A DNA stretch of 64,000 nucleotides from Desulfobacteraceae bacterium UBA2174. Its GTDB lineage: Bacteria; Desulfobacterota; Desulfobacteria; Desulfobacterales; UBA2174. Numbering within the stretch: position 1 is the stretch's first letter; each line of letters opens with the position of its first letter. Positions 17,166-25,932 of this stretch are shown here, piece after piece. The translations under genes and the position numbers were made by a program. Where the stretch lies: NCBI GenBank assembly GCA_002327445.1, contig DCWA01000011.1, forward strand, positions 14,980 to 78,979, written 5' to 3'. Below the pieces are notes generated by a model. It saw nothing but the letters and a program-made list of their open reading frames with translations. It did not search any database and had not been told where the DNA came from.

Positions 17166-18208
17166 ACGCTTTCTCCTTTGTCTTGGGGTTGAAGCCGGAT
17201 TTCCGTTCGGGAAGCCGGCGGCTGCACGATCCATTCCTCGTGGTCGTTGTACAGGTGACAGCAGACGCGATGGCCCGCGGCCAGACGGCGCATGCGGGGG
17301 GGCTCCTCCCGGCAGATGGCCATGGCTTCCGGGCAGCGGGGGTGAAAGTGGCAGCCCGGTGGCGGATGGATGGGCGAGGGGACATCCCCCTGCAAGACGA
17401 TGCGCCGGCGCCGGCGCCGGGGATCCGGCAAGGGCACCGCCGAGAGCAGCGCCCGGGTGTAGGGGTGGGCCGGTTGGTCATAGATGGTTTTCACATCCGC
17501 CATTTCCACCAGGCGGCCCAGGTACATGACGCCGACCCGGTGGCTGACGTAGCGGATCACCGACAGGTCGTGGGAAATGAACAGGTAGGAGAGCTTGAGT
17601 TGCCGCTGCAACCGGACCATGAGGTTGAGCACCTGGGCGCGCACCGACACATCCAGGGCCGATACCGGTTCGTCGCCGATCACCAGCCGGGGCTGGAGCA
17701 CCAGGGCCCTGGCCACGCAGATTCGCTGGCGTTGACCGCCGGAAAACTCGTGGGGAAATCGGGTCATGTATTCGGGCAGCAACCCCACGGTTTCCAGCGC
17801 TTCGGCTACTCTTTGCTTGCGTTGGCCGCTGGCGAGGTCTTCGTAGTTCAGCAGCGGCTCCTCCACGATGCGTTCCACCGTCATGCGCGGATTGAGCGAG
17901 CCGAACGGATCCTGAAAGACGATCTGCATCTTGCGCCGATGGGTACGCAACCGCTCGGGGGACAATGCCGGCAGGTTTTCGCCCTCGAACCAGACCTCGC
18001 CGGAAGTGGGTTCGATGAGCCGCAGGATGCTGAAGCCGGCGGTGGACTTGCCGCATCCGGATTCACCCACCAGGCCGAGGGTTTCGTTTTCCGCGATGTT
18101 GAAAGAAATGTCGTCCACCGCGCGAACCGCAGCTCCCTGGCGGCCCCAGAAGCCCTGCCGCAGGGGAAAATGCTTCACCAGGTGGCGCACCGCGAGCAGC
18201 TCAGCCAT
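17162..18208 (-). CDS. second importer: ATPase, DppF/OppF type
   Basis: A 348-residue ATPase with Walker A GESGCGKST, the signature FSGGQRQRICVARAL, Walker B DEPVSALD, and a C-terminal cysteine extension (CHFHPRCPEAMAIC). Its start overlaps the OppD-type gene by 8 bases and its stop overlaps the binding-protein start. Partner of the ATPase upstream. Confidence 0.94.
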   Translation of the reverse strand: MAELLAVRHLVKHFPLRQGFWGRQGAAVRAVDDISFNIAENETLGLVGESGCGKSTAGFSILRLIEPTSGEVWFEGENLPALSPERLRTHRRKMQIVFQDPFGSLNPRMTVERIVEEPLLNYEDLASGQRKQRVAEALETVGLLPEYMTRFPHEFSGGQRQRICVARALVLQPRLVIGDEPVSALDVSVRAQVLNLMVRLQRQLKLSYLFISHDLSVIRYVSHRVGVMYLGRLVEMADVKTIYDQPAHPYTRALLSAVPLPDPRRRRRRIVLQGDVPSPIHPPPGCHFHPRCPEAMAICREEPPRMRRLAAGHRVCCHLYNDHEEWIVQPPASRTEIRLQPQDKGESV

Positions 18209-19169
18209 GGGTCACCGCCCAGCAGGCCACCCGGTGGTCGGGGGCCACGGCGACCAGCGGCGGCACTTCGGTGCGGCAGACATCCATCACCCGGGGGCAG
18301 CGCGGCGCGAAATGGCATCCCGGCGGCAAATTTCCCAAGCCGGGAACCACGCCCTGGATTTCGGTCAAGGCCTCGGTTTCGAAGGTAGCGTCCGCCCTCG
18401 GAATGGCCCCCATCAGTCCCAGGGTGTAGGGATGCAAGGGGTTGTCGAAGAGCGTGACAGTGGAGGCTTCCTCCATGATGCGGCCGGTATACATCACCGC
18501 CACCCGCTGGGTCATCTCCGCCACCACGCCCAGATCGTGGGTGATCAGCATGATGGCCGTGCCCATGTCCTCCTTGAGGGCGATCATCAGCTCCAGGATC
18601 TGGGCCTGGATGCTCACATCCAGGGCCGTGGTGGGCTCGTCGGCCAGCAGCAGGTCCGGGTTGCAGGCCAGGGCCATGGCGATCATCACCCGCTGGCGCA
18701 TGCCACCGGAGAGCTGGTAAGGGTATTCCTTCACACGCCGCTCCGGGGCCGGGACGCCCACTTTGGCCAACATTTCCACCGATTCCCGCAGGGCCTCGGC
18801 CCGCCCGAGGTTGCGGTGGACGCGAAAAACCTCCATGAGCTGGTTGCCGACGGTAAAGACGGGGTTGAGGGCCGTCATGGGCTCCTGAAAGATCATGCCG
18901 ATGGCGTTGCCCCTCAGCCGCCGCCAGGCATCGCCGGGAAGCTTCAGCAGGTCTTGATCCCTGAACAGGATTTTGCCTCCGGCCACGAAGGCCGGCGGCT
19001 GGGGCAGGAGACCGAGAACAGAAAGGGCCAGCACCGACTTGCCGCAGCCGGATTCGCCCACCACCCCCAGGACCTCTCCCTCGTCAAGGGACAGGCTGAC
19101 GCCGTCCACCGCGTGGATGGTCCCCCGGGGGGTGTGGAATCCGATGACCAGGTCGGTGATTGAAAGCAC
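18201..19169 (-). CDS. second importer: ATPase, DppD/OppD type
   Basis: A 322-residue ATPase with Walker A GESGCGKSVLA, the signature LSGGMRQRVMIAMAL, Walker B DEPTTALD and C-terminal CHFAPRCPRVMDVC. It is the first gene of the long minus-strand run that carries importer 2, the saccharopine-dehydrogenase-like gene and the HTH-DctP regulator. A promoter-like sequence and an AATGAA/TTCATT inverted repeat lie just upstream. Confidence 0.94.
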   Translation of the reverse strand: MLSITDLVIGFHTPRGTIHAVDGVSLSLDEGEVLGVVGESGCGKSVLALSVLGLLPQPPAFVAGGKILFRDQDLLKLPGDAWRRLRGNAIGMIFQEPMTALNPVFTVGNQLMEVFRVHRNLGRAEALRESVEMLAKVGVPAPERRVKEYPYQLSGGMRQRVMIAMALACNPDLLLADEPTTALDVSIQAQILELMIALKEDMGTAIMLITHDLGVVAEMTQRVAVMYTGRIMEEASTVTLFDNPLHPYTLGLMGAIPRADATFETEALTEIQGVVPGLGNLPPGCHFAPRCPRVMDVCRTEVPPLVAVAPDHRVACWAVTHG

Positions 19170-19193
19170 GGGAAGGCGACGCTCCGGAAATGA

Positions 19194-19210
19194 AATGAAT
19201 GATGTTCATT
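19194..19210. promoter_or_regulatory. inverted repeat AATGAA-N5-TTCATT, candidate operator
   Basis: Perfect 6-bp arms with a 5-base spacer, 25 bases before the OppD-type start and between it and the predicted -10. The position suits control of the operon, possibly by the HTH-DctP protein; that link is inference. Confidence 0.4.
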
Positions 19211-19230
19211 AATTCTAATCGAATTACTTT

Positions 19231-19260
19231 TCGTATGGCAGAGAAAAATATGCCTGTCAA
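19231..19260 (-). promoter_or_regulatory. candidate promoter for importer-2 operon
   Basis: On the minus strand a perfect TTGACA (19260-19255) lies in AT-rich sequence, with a weak -10 (TACGAA-like) 19 bases downstream. The only strong -35 in the divergent gap. Confidence 0.4.
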
Positions 19261-19349
19261 GAATATCCTCCTTCCGGAATCTCGCCTGAAAGCGCCCCGA
19301 TTTTTCAAATCGCTTGACCCCTCGGGCGGTCCGGTCTAACAGAGCCGGG

Positions 19350-20671
19350 ATGGAACCCCTCCCGAAAAGGCACAAATCGCCCGCTGCGCGACACCTGCCG
19401 CCCCTGCGCACCGCCTGGTGGGTTTGGGGCATGGCGGCACCGCTTTACCTGATCGGGTTCTTTTACCGGGTGGCCCCCGCGGTGATGACCGCCGAAATGA
19501 TGCGCACGTTTTCCATCGGCGCGGCGGCGCTGGGGAACCTGTCGGCCTTCTATTTTTACAGCTATGTGTTGATGCAGATCCCCACCGGGGTCCTGGCCGA
19601 TCGGTGGGGGCCGCGCCGGCTGCTCACCACCGGGGCGCTGGTGGCCGGGGCGGGAGGGGCGCTCTTCGCTTTGGCCCCCTCGTTGGGTTGGGCCTATCTG
19701 GGGCGTTTTCTCATCGGTGCCTCGGTGGCCGTGGCTTGGATCGGGTTGCTGAAGGTGGCCTCCGACTGGTTTCCGCCGCGGCTGTTTGCCATGGTGACCG
19801 GGGTGGGGCTGCTCGGTGGAATTCTGGGGGCCGTGGGGGCGGGACCGCCGCTGCGCCTGCTCATCGACCACGTTCACTGGCGCATCGTGATGCTGGCGGC
19901 GGCCGGCGTCACCCTGGCGGTGGGCGCCGCGGTCTGGATGGTGGTACGCGATACCCCCGCGCAAAAGGGGTTTGTCAACTATTCGCACAGCGGTCCGGCC
20001 AAGACCCATCGGCCGGTGCGGGAAGGCTTGGCGGAGGTGTTGCGTTTTCGCAACGCCTGGCTGCTCTTCGTGATTCCCGGAGGCTTGGTCGGCGCCATCC
20101 TTACCTTCGCCGGACTCTGGGGAGTGCCGTTTCTCACTTCTCAATACGGGATGTCCACCGCCCGGGCATCGGTGTTGACATCGGTCCAATTGGTGGCCTG
20201 GGCCCTGGCCAGCCCCCTGTTCGGATGGTTTTCCGACCGCCTGGGGCGGCGCAAACCGCTTTACCTGGCCGGCCTGGTCACCGATTTGGCCGCCTGGGGG
20301 GCACACTGGTCTATCTTCCCGGTCTGCCACTGGCGGCGGTGGTGGGGCTTCTGGTGGTGACCGGCTGCGCATCCGGAGCCATGATCGTCAGTTTTGCCTT
20401 CGCCAAGGAATCGGTCCCGGCGGACCTGGCCGGCACGGTTTCGGGCCTGGTGAACATGGGAGTGATGCTCGGCCCCATGCTGTTGCAGCCCCTGGTGGGC
20501 TGGGTTCTGGATACCTGTTGGACCGGCACCCTGGTGGACGGGGTGCGCCGATACGATGCCGCCGCCTACCGGGCGGGCTTTTCATTGATGATCGCCTGGC
20601 TGGCCCTGTCTTTGCTCCTGATTCTGTTCACCCGCGAAACCCGCTGCCGCCAATATCCGGCCACGCCTTGA
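19350..20671 (+). pseudogene. major facilitator superfamily transporter, frameshifted
   Basis: A 12-helix MFS protein of about 440 residues, transcribed away from the importer operon. The first frame runs from ATG 19350 through LYLIGFFYRVAPAVM, the loop-2 motif DRWGPRRLL and, in the second half, DRLGRRKPLYLAG. The last part (LVYLPGLPLAAVVGLL through CRQYPATP) is in another frame. The switch is at a G6 run (20296-20301); one more G gives AAWGGTLVYLPG. FYRVAPAVM resembles nitrate/hexuronate-type or generic MFS members; the substrate is unknown. Either a recent pseudogene or a sequencing error. Confidence 0.82.
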
Positions 20672-20813
20672 CAGCCGAAACGATCTTCCGTTCCGGTCGC
20701 CGCCGCATATTAAATGAATGGAATTTGGTTTTTCTTGACGCTTCTATCCGATGAATTGTAATATTCACTACACTATCGTTTTGTCGTCTCTGAAAAAATC
20801 GTTCCTCAGAGGC

Positions 20814-21000
20814 GCCGCGCCGGCCGGATCCTGCGCCGGCGCGGCGAATGCGGATTCAGAGCTTGCAAGAGGATGCCGTTTCCCTGGTGGGCATGCGTAA
20901 GCGTCCGGGGAACCGCATCTTCTCAAGCCCATGAAAATTTCTCACAGATGGTCTCCACAGGCCGTGAACTATTTCAGCCAAGGAGGAGACATCGTGACAA
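20814..21000 (+). ncRNA. candidate structured 5' leader RNA with ribosome-site sequestering helix
   Basis: Three elements lie in order. A GCCGCGCCGG/CCGGCGCGGC hairpin spans 20814-20845. A long imperfect hairpin spans 20861-20928 (GCTTG...CAAGC, GAGGATGC...GCATCTTC, GTTTCC...GGAAC). Then GATGGTCTCC (20947-20956) can pair with GGAGACATC (20985-20993), which overlaps the ribosome site AAGGAGG before a GTG at 20994. This resembles a translation-controlling leader, but the reading frame after GTG runs at once into the direct repeat at 21011. I do not recognise a known riboswitch class. Confidence 0.3.
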
Positions 21001-21010
21001 GCGTTACCGT

Positions 21011-21273
21011 CGGCCACGGTGGTGTCCGGTTTGATCAAGGAGGTGACGACTGCATTGGTAATTTCCGGATGCGCTTCCGCCGTCTCGTCCCGATGAACAT
21101 GGATTCCGGATCAAGTCCGGAATGACGGAACGGGGCCGGACGAATCCGGGTTCCTTCAGCAGGCCGTCACCCCGGTCCCGGATCAAGTCCGGGATGACGG
21201 ACCCGGGGTCCATTTCGAACGGCTGAAGAATTCCAGGAGTATTTCCAGGCAATTGAGCGTAGTCACATATAAG
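21011..21273. repeat. direct repeat of about 250 bp, left copy
   Basis: Almost identical to 25040-25283 from CGGCCACGGTGG to the AGTCACATA-AAG end. It is 19 bases longer because it keeps a second palindrome (CCCGGATCAAGTCCGGGATG), where the right copy has GGCAAAGA. Both contain the dispersed palindrome ATTCCGGATCAAGTCCGGAAT and a perfect AAGGAGGTGA. The two copies bound the TetR/radical-SAM island. Confidence 0.9.
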
Positions 21274-21279
21274 GAGGTC

Positions 21280-21308
21280 TTGACAATTTTGGCCCGATGG
21301 ACTAAATT
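21280..21308 (+). promoter_or_regulatory. promoter of the TetR gene
   Basis: Perfect TTGACA (21280-21285), a 17-base spacer and TAAATT (21303-21308), 34 bases before the TetR ATG. The -10 lies inside a 13-bp palindrome. Confidence 0.65.
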
Positions 21309-21312
21309 AGTC
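21300..21312. promoter_or_regulatory. candidate TetR operator 1
   Basis: The palindrome GACTAAATTAGTC (6+1+6) overlaps the -10 of the TetR promoter. A sister site of the same architecture lies before the next gene (21969-21981), giving the shared pattern GACYAA-N-TTRGTC. Autoregulation is inferred. Confidence 0.55.
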
Positions 21313-21341
21313 ATATAGTCATTTCCAAAAGGATTCGAGCT

Positions 21342-21941
21342 ATGGGGACAAAAGAGGCGAATACCTTGCGTGAGAGCATACTCGCTGCATCGAAAGAATT
21401 GTTTGCCCGGCTTGGTTTTAAGAAGACTGCGGTGGATGAGATCGCCAAGAAGGCGCGGGTAGCAAAAGGCACGATCTACAATTATTTCCGAAGCAAGGAG
21501 GAAATTTACCGGGCTATTTTGCAGCGAGAGGGCAAGATCATGATTGTCAAAATGCGTGAGGCGATGGGGAACCAGAAGACTTCCCAATTGAAGGTAAGGG
21601 AGATGATCATTGCCAAGATCAAATATTATAAAGATTTGAGCCTGTTATACGAGATCAACCGCCAGCGGGCGGAGGATCTCCTACCTTTTATAGAGAAAGA
21701 GCGGGCGGAGATCGCCAAACAGGAGTTGAACCTCATCAAGGAGATTCTGGAAGAAGGGGTGAACAACTCAGCACTCCAGGCAATAAATATCCCTGCTACA
21801 GCAAAGGCAATCGCGGCGGCAATTAACGGGCTTGAATTTGGATGGACTCTGGAAATGGAGTTAGAGGGGGCAACCGCCGAGATAGACGATCTCCTTCAAA
21901 TCCTTTTTCATGGCCTTGAGCTCCGTAACGCAAGGGAGTAA
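21342..21941 (+). CDS. TetR/AcrR-family transcriptional regulator
   Basis: A 199-residue regulator. The N-terminal helix-turn-helix reads RESILAASKELFARLGFKKT, then AKKARVAKGTIYNYFRSKEE (residues about 8-55). The rest is a helical ligand-binding domain. ATG 21342 follows AAAAGGA at suitable spacing. It stands 72 bases before the large fusion gene, with palindromes of one pattern at its own promoter and before that gene, so it likely represses both. Base composition is more AT-rich than the importer genes, consistent with acquisition as part of the repeat-bounded island. The inducer is unknown. Confidence 0.9.
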   Translation: MGTKEANTLRESILAASKELFARLGFKKTAVDEIAKKARVAKGTIYNYFRSKEEIYRAILQREGKIMIVKMREAMGNQKTSQLKVREMIIAKIKYYKDLSLLYEINRQRAEDLLPFIEKERAEIAKQELNLIKEILEEGVNNSALQAINIPATAKAIAAAINGLEFGWTLEMELEGATAEIDDLLQILFHGLELRNARE

Positions 21942-21968
21942 TTTTTTTTTACCTGTAAATGACCAAAC

Positions 21969-21981
21969 GACCAATTTGGTC
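21969..21981. promoter_or_regulatory. candidate TetR operator 2
   Basis: The palindrome GACCAATTTGGTC (6+1+6) lies within a longer AATGACCA...TGGTCATT inverted repeat (21958-21984), 33 bases before the fusion gene. It matches the architecture of the site at 21300-21312. The outer repeat followed by TTTTT could also act as a terminator after the TetR gene. Confidence 0.5.
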
Positions 21982-22013
21982 ATTTTTGGGGATAGAGGAA
22001 AAAGGAGCACTAA

Positions 22014-24401
22014 ATGTTTTATTTAAATTACTTCGTTATCTTTTCTATTATGGGGTGGATACTGGAAGCGCTTTTCCGTTCGGTGAAAAACCGTCGAATG
22101 ATCAACCCTGGTTTGCTGAAAGGCTTCTACCTGCCAATTTACGGCTTCGGAGCCCTCTTTGTTTTAGGGGGTCATGTTATTTTTGATACATACAGCCTGC
22201 CGATCCGCTCCCTTTTTTATCTCATTTGTTTGTCGGTTCTCGAATTAATCACGGGAGCAGTCATAGAAAAGATTTTTCATGTACGTCTTTGGGATTATAG
22301 AGACGACCGCTTCAACATCCGAGGGCACGTTTGCCTGCTTTTTTCGATTTATTGGATGTTGCTGGCGACCGGGCTTGATGTTGCTCTCGATTTCCTTATT
22401 CCCTGGGCGTTACATGTTTATGAACGATTCGATTTCCTTATTGACGTTGTTCTTGGCTCGGTAGGGCTGGCAATGCTTATGGATTTCATCTTGGTTGCGC
22501 GCAGGAGGATAAGAGAACGCAGCGGGCTGGTGGATCAGGATACAGCCCGACGGAGATTTATTGAGATCGCCCGGCCGCTGCTTGAACATCCGGGCGTTAT
22601 CAAGTTAAAGGATTTTAACCACCATTTCGGTAAATCCCGCCTTGACCACGTCCTGGACGTTTCCTGGAAGGCGTTTCGGATATCAAAGCGCTTATCGCTC
22701 GACTCCGAAGCCGTAGTCAAAGGCGCCCTTTTACACGATCTTTTTTATTACGACTGGCTCCGGGAAGGACCGCGATGGCACGGCATCAGACACCCCCTCA
22801 TTGCCCTACAAAACGCGCGGAAGATTACCCCCCTCTCCGCCAAGGAGGAAGACATCATCAGGAAACACATGTGGCCTTTAACCGTGATTCCCCCTCGATA
22901 TCCCGAGTCCTGGGTGGTGTGTTTCACGGATATCTATTGTTCGTGGCGCGACTATCTGGCACCGATGGCGCTGTTTTGCGTGGGCAGGCGCAAGGAGTGG
23001 CTCCCGAGCGAAACGTCCCGTTTTCCTTCATATCGCGTTATAAACAATGGCTTTTTGCTCAACGTGGAAAAGGTCTCCAGCCTTCCCGGGCCGAAGCTCG
23101 CCGGCCGCTCTCTGAATATTTTGCTGATTGACGCGCAACCGCGCGCCTTACCGTTCACCAAGTTCAGAACCCTCACCCTGCCGCGATTGGCCGGAGCGAC
23201 TCCGGGTAAGCACAACGTGCGGATTATCGATGGCCGGGTGGAGAAGATCGAGATCCCTTCGGGTATGTTTGACTTGGCGGGAATCACCTTCTCGACCAAT
23301 AACGTTCCAATGGCTTACGAGCTTGCCCAAAAGGCTAAGAAGACCGGCCTATTAACCGTGGCGGGAGGAACCCACGCCACCGCTGTTCCCGAAGAGGTTC
23401 TCGAACATTTCGACGCTGTTCTTATCGGCGAGGCCGAGGGCGGAGCATGGGAGAGTTTGCTGAAAGACGCAGAACTTGGTTCGTTGAAAAGAGTTTATCG
23501 TAATGCGGAGCCGCCGGATCTGCGCAATTTAGCGCCGCCTCGTCTTGACTTACTGCACGGACTTTATCTGCCGGTCTACCCGGTGGAAGCCACCCGAGGA
23601 TGTCCCAATCGTTGCTCCTACTGCTTCAATCGATATATTCATCCGACCTATCGTAAACGCCCCATTGACGAGGTGGCAGCCGATGTGGCGCGTGCCGACA
23701 GCCGTCATATTTTCTTTATGGACGATAACCTCTGCGCTGACCGCGAGTATGCAAAGGAACTGTTCGCGGCCTTAGCCCCCTTGAAGAAAAAATTATGGAT
23801 GCAAATGGAGCTGAGGTCCGCCCAAGACGAAGAACTGCTGCGCCTGGCTGCGGAGGCCGGCTGCAAGGGCGTTTTTGTCGGGTTGGAAAGCATCAATTCG
23901 GCAAGCCTGAAATCCGTCGATAAGTCCTTTAACCACGCGCAAAAATACAAGGAACAAATATCGGCTTTAACCCGGCATGGGATATTAGTCGGCGGCGGCC
24001 TGATCTTTGGGCTTAACGGCGATGGTCCTGAAGTTTTTACGCAGACTCTGGAGTTCTTCAAAAACAGCGATATTACTTCCCTTGCGCCCAATCTTGTCAT
24101 TCCATACCCGGGCACGGCCTTTCACAGACAAATTACAAATGAGGGGCGGTTATTGAATCGTGATTATAAGCGCTACACAGGCTATAGCGTGCTCGTCCAG
24201 CCGGAGCGCATGACAGCCGATCAATTGGAAATGGAATACGACAAATTCAACCAGGAATTCTTTAGCATCAAAAACATCACCAGTCGATTTCGGCATCAGA
24301 ATCTGCCCCTTCGGGTTCTGCCCTATTATCTTGTTTTTAATATGGCCTATCGTGTCCCGCGAAAAGCGAAATCACGGACTCATTGGGCGGAACTGGGGTG
24401 A
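22014..24401 (+). CDS. three-part fusion: CmpB-like membrane domain, HD domain, B12-binding/radical SAM domain
   Basis: A 795-residue protein. Residues 1-165 form a multi-helix membrane domain of the ABC_trans_CmpB type (GWILEALFRSVKNRRMINPG, LPIYGFGAL, LWDYRDDRFNIRG). Residues about 195-330 are an HD phosphohydrolase-like domain (HHFGK near 203, HD at 241-242, H285, D306). Residues about 366-795 are a cobalamin-binding-type domain plus a radical SAM core with CPNRCSYC (C530, C534, C537), whose three cysteines would hold a [4Fe-4S] cluster. The membrane anchor suggests a lipid or membrane-associated substrate. CmpB-HD pairs are known; adding radical SAM is unusual. One intact frame, no sign of artefactual joining. 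Function unknown; TetR-controlled by inference. Confidence 0.85.
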   Translation: MFYLNYFVIFSIMGWILEALFRSVKNRRMINPGLLKGFYLPIYGFGALFVLGGHVIFDTYSLPIRSLFYLICLSVLELITGAVIEKIFHVRLWDYRDDRFNIRGHVCLLFSIYWMLLATGLDVALDFLIPWALHVYERFDFLIDVVLGSVGLAMLMDFILVARRRIRERSGLVDQDTARRRFIEIARPLLEHPGVIKLKDFNHHFGKSRLDHVLDVSWKAFRISKRLSLDSEAVVKGALLHDLFYYDWLREGPRWHGIRHPLIALQNARKITPLSAKEEDIIRKHMWPLTVIPPRYPESWVVCFTDIYCSWRDYLAPMALFCVGRRKEWLPSETSRFPSYRVINNGFLLNVEKVSSLPGPKLAGRSLNILLIDAQPRALPFTKFRTLTLPRLAGATPGKHNVRIIDGRVEKIEIPSGMFDLAGITFSTNNVPMAYELAQKAKKTGLLTVAGGTHATAVPEEVLEHFDAVLIGEAEGGAWESLLKDAELGSLKRVYRNAEPPDLRNLAPPRLDLLHGLYLPVYPVEATRGCPNRCSYCFNRYIHPTYRKRPIDEVAADVARADSRHIFFMDDNLCADREYAKELFAALAPLKKKLWMQMELRSAQDEELLRLAAEAGCKGVFVGLESINSASLKSVDKSFNHAQKYKEQISALTRHGILVGGGLIFGLNGDGPEVFTQTLEFFKNSDITSLAPNLVIPYPGTAFHRQITNEGRLLNRDYKRYTGYSVLVQPERMTADQLEMEYDKFNQEFFSIKNITSRFRHQNLPLRVLPYYLVFNMAYRVPRKAKSRTHWAELG

Positions 24402-24496
24402 ACGCGGGCTACCTGGAGCGATGAACAACTGAACCGTTGCTTTTCAATTGTTCCAGAATTTGAGAGGGAAATACATCGAAGAAGAGCACCCACATT

Positions 24497-24580
24497 ATGC
24501 TTGGGCTTCTTGCGGCAATCGGATTGATGGCGCTGCACGGCTGTGCTTCCGTGCGCCCCAATGTCATAAACTTAGGCTAA
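24497..24580 (+). pseudogene. remnant lipoprotein signal peptide (27 codons)
   Basis: ATG 24497 opens MLGLLAAIGLMALHGCASVR, a textbook lipoprotein leader with the lipobox LHGC, but a TAA follows after 27 codons. It is most likely the broken head of a lost lipoprotein gene. Nothing else coding is visible between 24402 and 24724. Confidence 0.4.
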
Positions 24581-24724
24581 AACCTGCTGAATTACTTGAC
24601 TTTTCAGCGTATTCTGCTATCCTGTGAACAGCTCAAAAACCCATCTTTTTTTCATCGAAAGGAGAAAAAATGTCAAAAAATTCTTTGAAAAACGATAATG
24701 TTGGCACGGAGGTTGCTTTGCCAA

Positions 24725-24871
24725 TCCTATGCCAAACTTATTGAATTTTTTAGAAATATCGTTACCAGCCCCGAATTCTGCATCAAGCACCGCAACTCGG
24801 GAAAAGACTTCTCCAGAAACCGCAAGATTCCTTTTGTTGCCTTCCGCATTAATCCGCAGAAAAATTCCTGA
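24725..24871 (+). mobile_element. IS4-like transposase N-terminal remnant
   Basis: A 48-codon stretch without a start (SYAKLIEFFRNIVTSPEFC, KHRNSGKDFSRNRKIPFVAF) ends at TGA. It resembles the N-terminus of IS4-group transposases, where a similar 'DFTRNRKLPF' segment is common. The catalytic domain is absent, so it is a dead fragment. Confidence 0.5.
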
Positions 24872-25039
24872 TTAATTCGACCTTTGCTGGACAATTTCAG
24901 ATTAAATCGGCGAGCCGCGGAAGCGGCCCGACGTGAGCTGAGTCAGTTGGCGGTTAGAACGGGATGTTGTCTCGCATGGGGCAATGGTCTTTATAGCAGA
25001 TCACCGGCGGACGCAACTTTCGATTGTCAGCGCCGCCGC

Positions 25040-25283
25040 CGGCCACGGTGGTGTCCGGTTTGATCAAGGAGGTGACGACTGCCTTGGTAATTTCCGGATG
25101 CGCTTCCGCCGTCTCGTCCCGATGAACATGGATTCCGGATCAAGTCCGGAATGACGGAATGGGGCCGGACGAATCCGGGTTCCTTCAGCAGGCCGTCACC
25201 CCGGGCAAAGACCCGGGGTCCATTTCGAACGGCTGAAGAATTCCAGGAGTATTTCCAGGCAATTGAGCGTAGTCACATACAAG
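25040..25283. repeat. direct repeat of about 250 bp, right copy
   Basis: The partner of 21011-21273 in the same orientation, with only a few substitutions and a 19-base internal deletion. It closes the island carrying the TetR and fusion genes. Between 25284 and 25553 I see no gene; the sequence looks like degraded insertion-sequence DNA. Confidence 0.9.
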
Positions 25284-25553
25284 CCATGCCGCCGGCCGCA
25301 GGTGCGGCCTGATTGATCGTAGAAGAAGCTTTTACTTGAGCATGGGACGATTCACCTTTATGAGCATGGCTGTTTTTTGGAACGGTAGCAGTCGAGACCC
25401 TTTTATCACTGGAGCATCTTGCCCCTATGACAAGCATGGTTCCGGGCCGCCCATGATCAATGATGAGGCAACCGCACTCACCTAAATTTTCCAGCTTCCT
25501 GTCAACTCAATCTGAAATCAACCCGCGGGTTCAAGACACTTTATTGTGGGACC

Positions 25554-25766
25554 CTACAGCGGATCGCTTGCTTGTCGGCGGTGACAGGGCAAGTCGCTCT
25601 TGATGACATAGCAGCCGTCGAGCTCGGCCACCTGCGCGATGTACGCCGTGTCCACGTTGACAGTGATATGCCGGTCCGAGACGGTCACTGTCACCATGGA
25701 GCCCGAAACCAACCGCTCGGCCTTCTCCACGACTTTCATCCGCTTCCCCGGGAACATCCGTTCCAC
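25554..25766 (-). mobile_element. IS1634-type transposase fragment
   Basis: A 70-codon minus-strand open frame contains KVVEKAERLVSGSMVTVTVS and VAELDGCYVIKSDLP. This resembles the middle of IS1634-family transposases, where 'LDGxYVIKT' precedes the catalytic region. It is cut at both ends; the DNA up to about 25930 is more of the same decayed element in other frames. Confidence 0.55.
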
Positions 25767-25932
25767 CTCCGATCCTCGTCTTGGCCCGGCTCGAAAGGGC
25801 GGTTCTGCACGGCGAGGTGCCCGAAGATGTGCACATCGCCCTCGGGCGTCGAGGACTCTGGCATGGCCTCGATGCTTCCGGCAGGCTCGGTTGGGCGCGG
25901 CTGGCCCGGGCGGCCGGCGAGAAAGAGATATA

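Noticed and set aside
20814..21000. Known riboswitch (cyclic-di-GMP, fluoride, molybdenum cofactor classes considered)
   Set aside because: Conserved core sequences of these classes could not be matched; kept only as an unnamed structured leader.
20931..21125. 64-codon small protein
   Set aside because: Most of it is encoded by the direct repeat, and the right copy reads in a different context.
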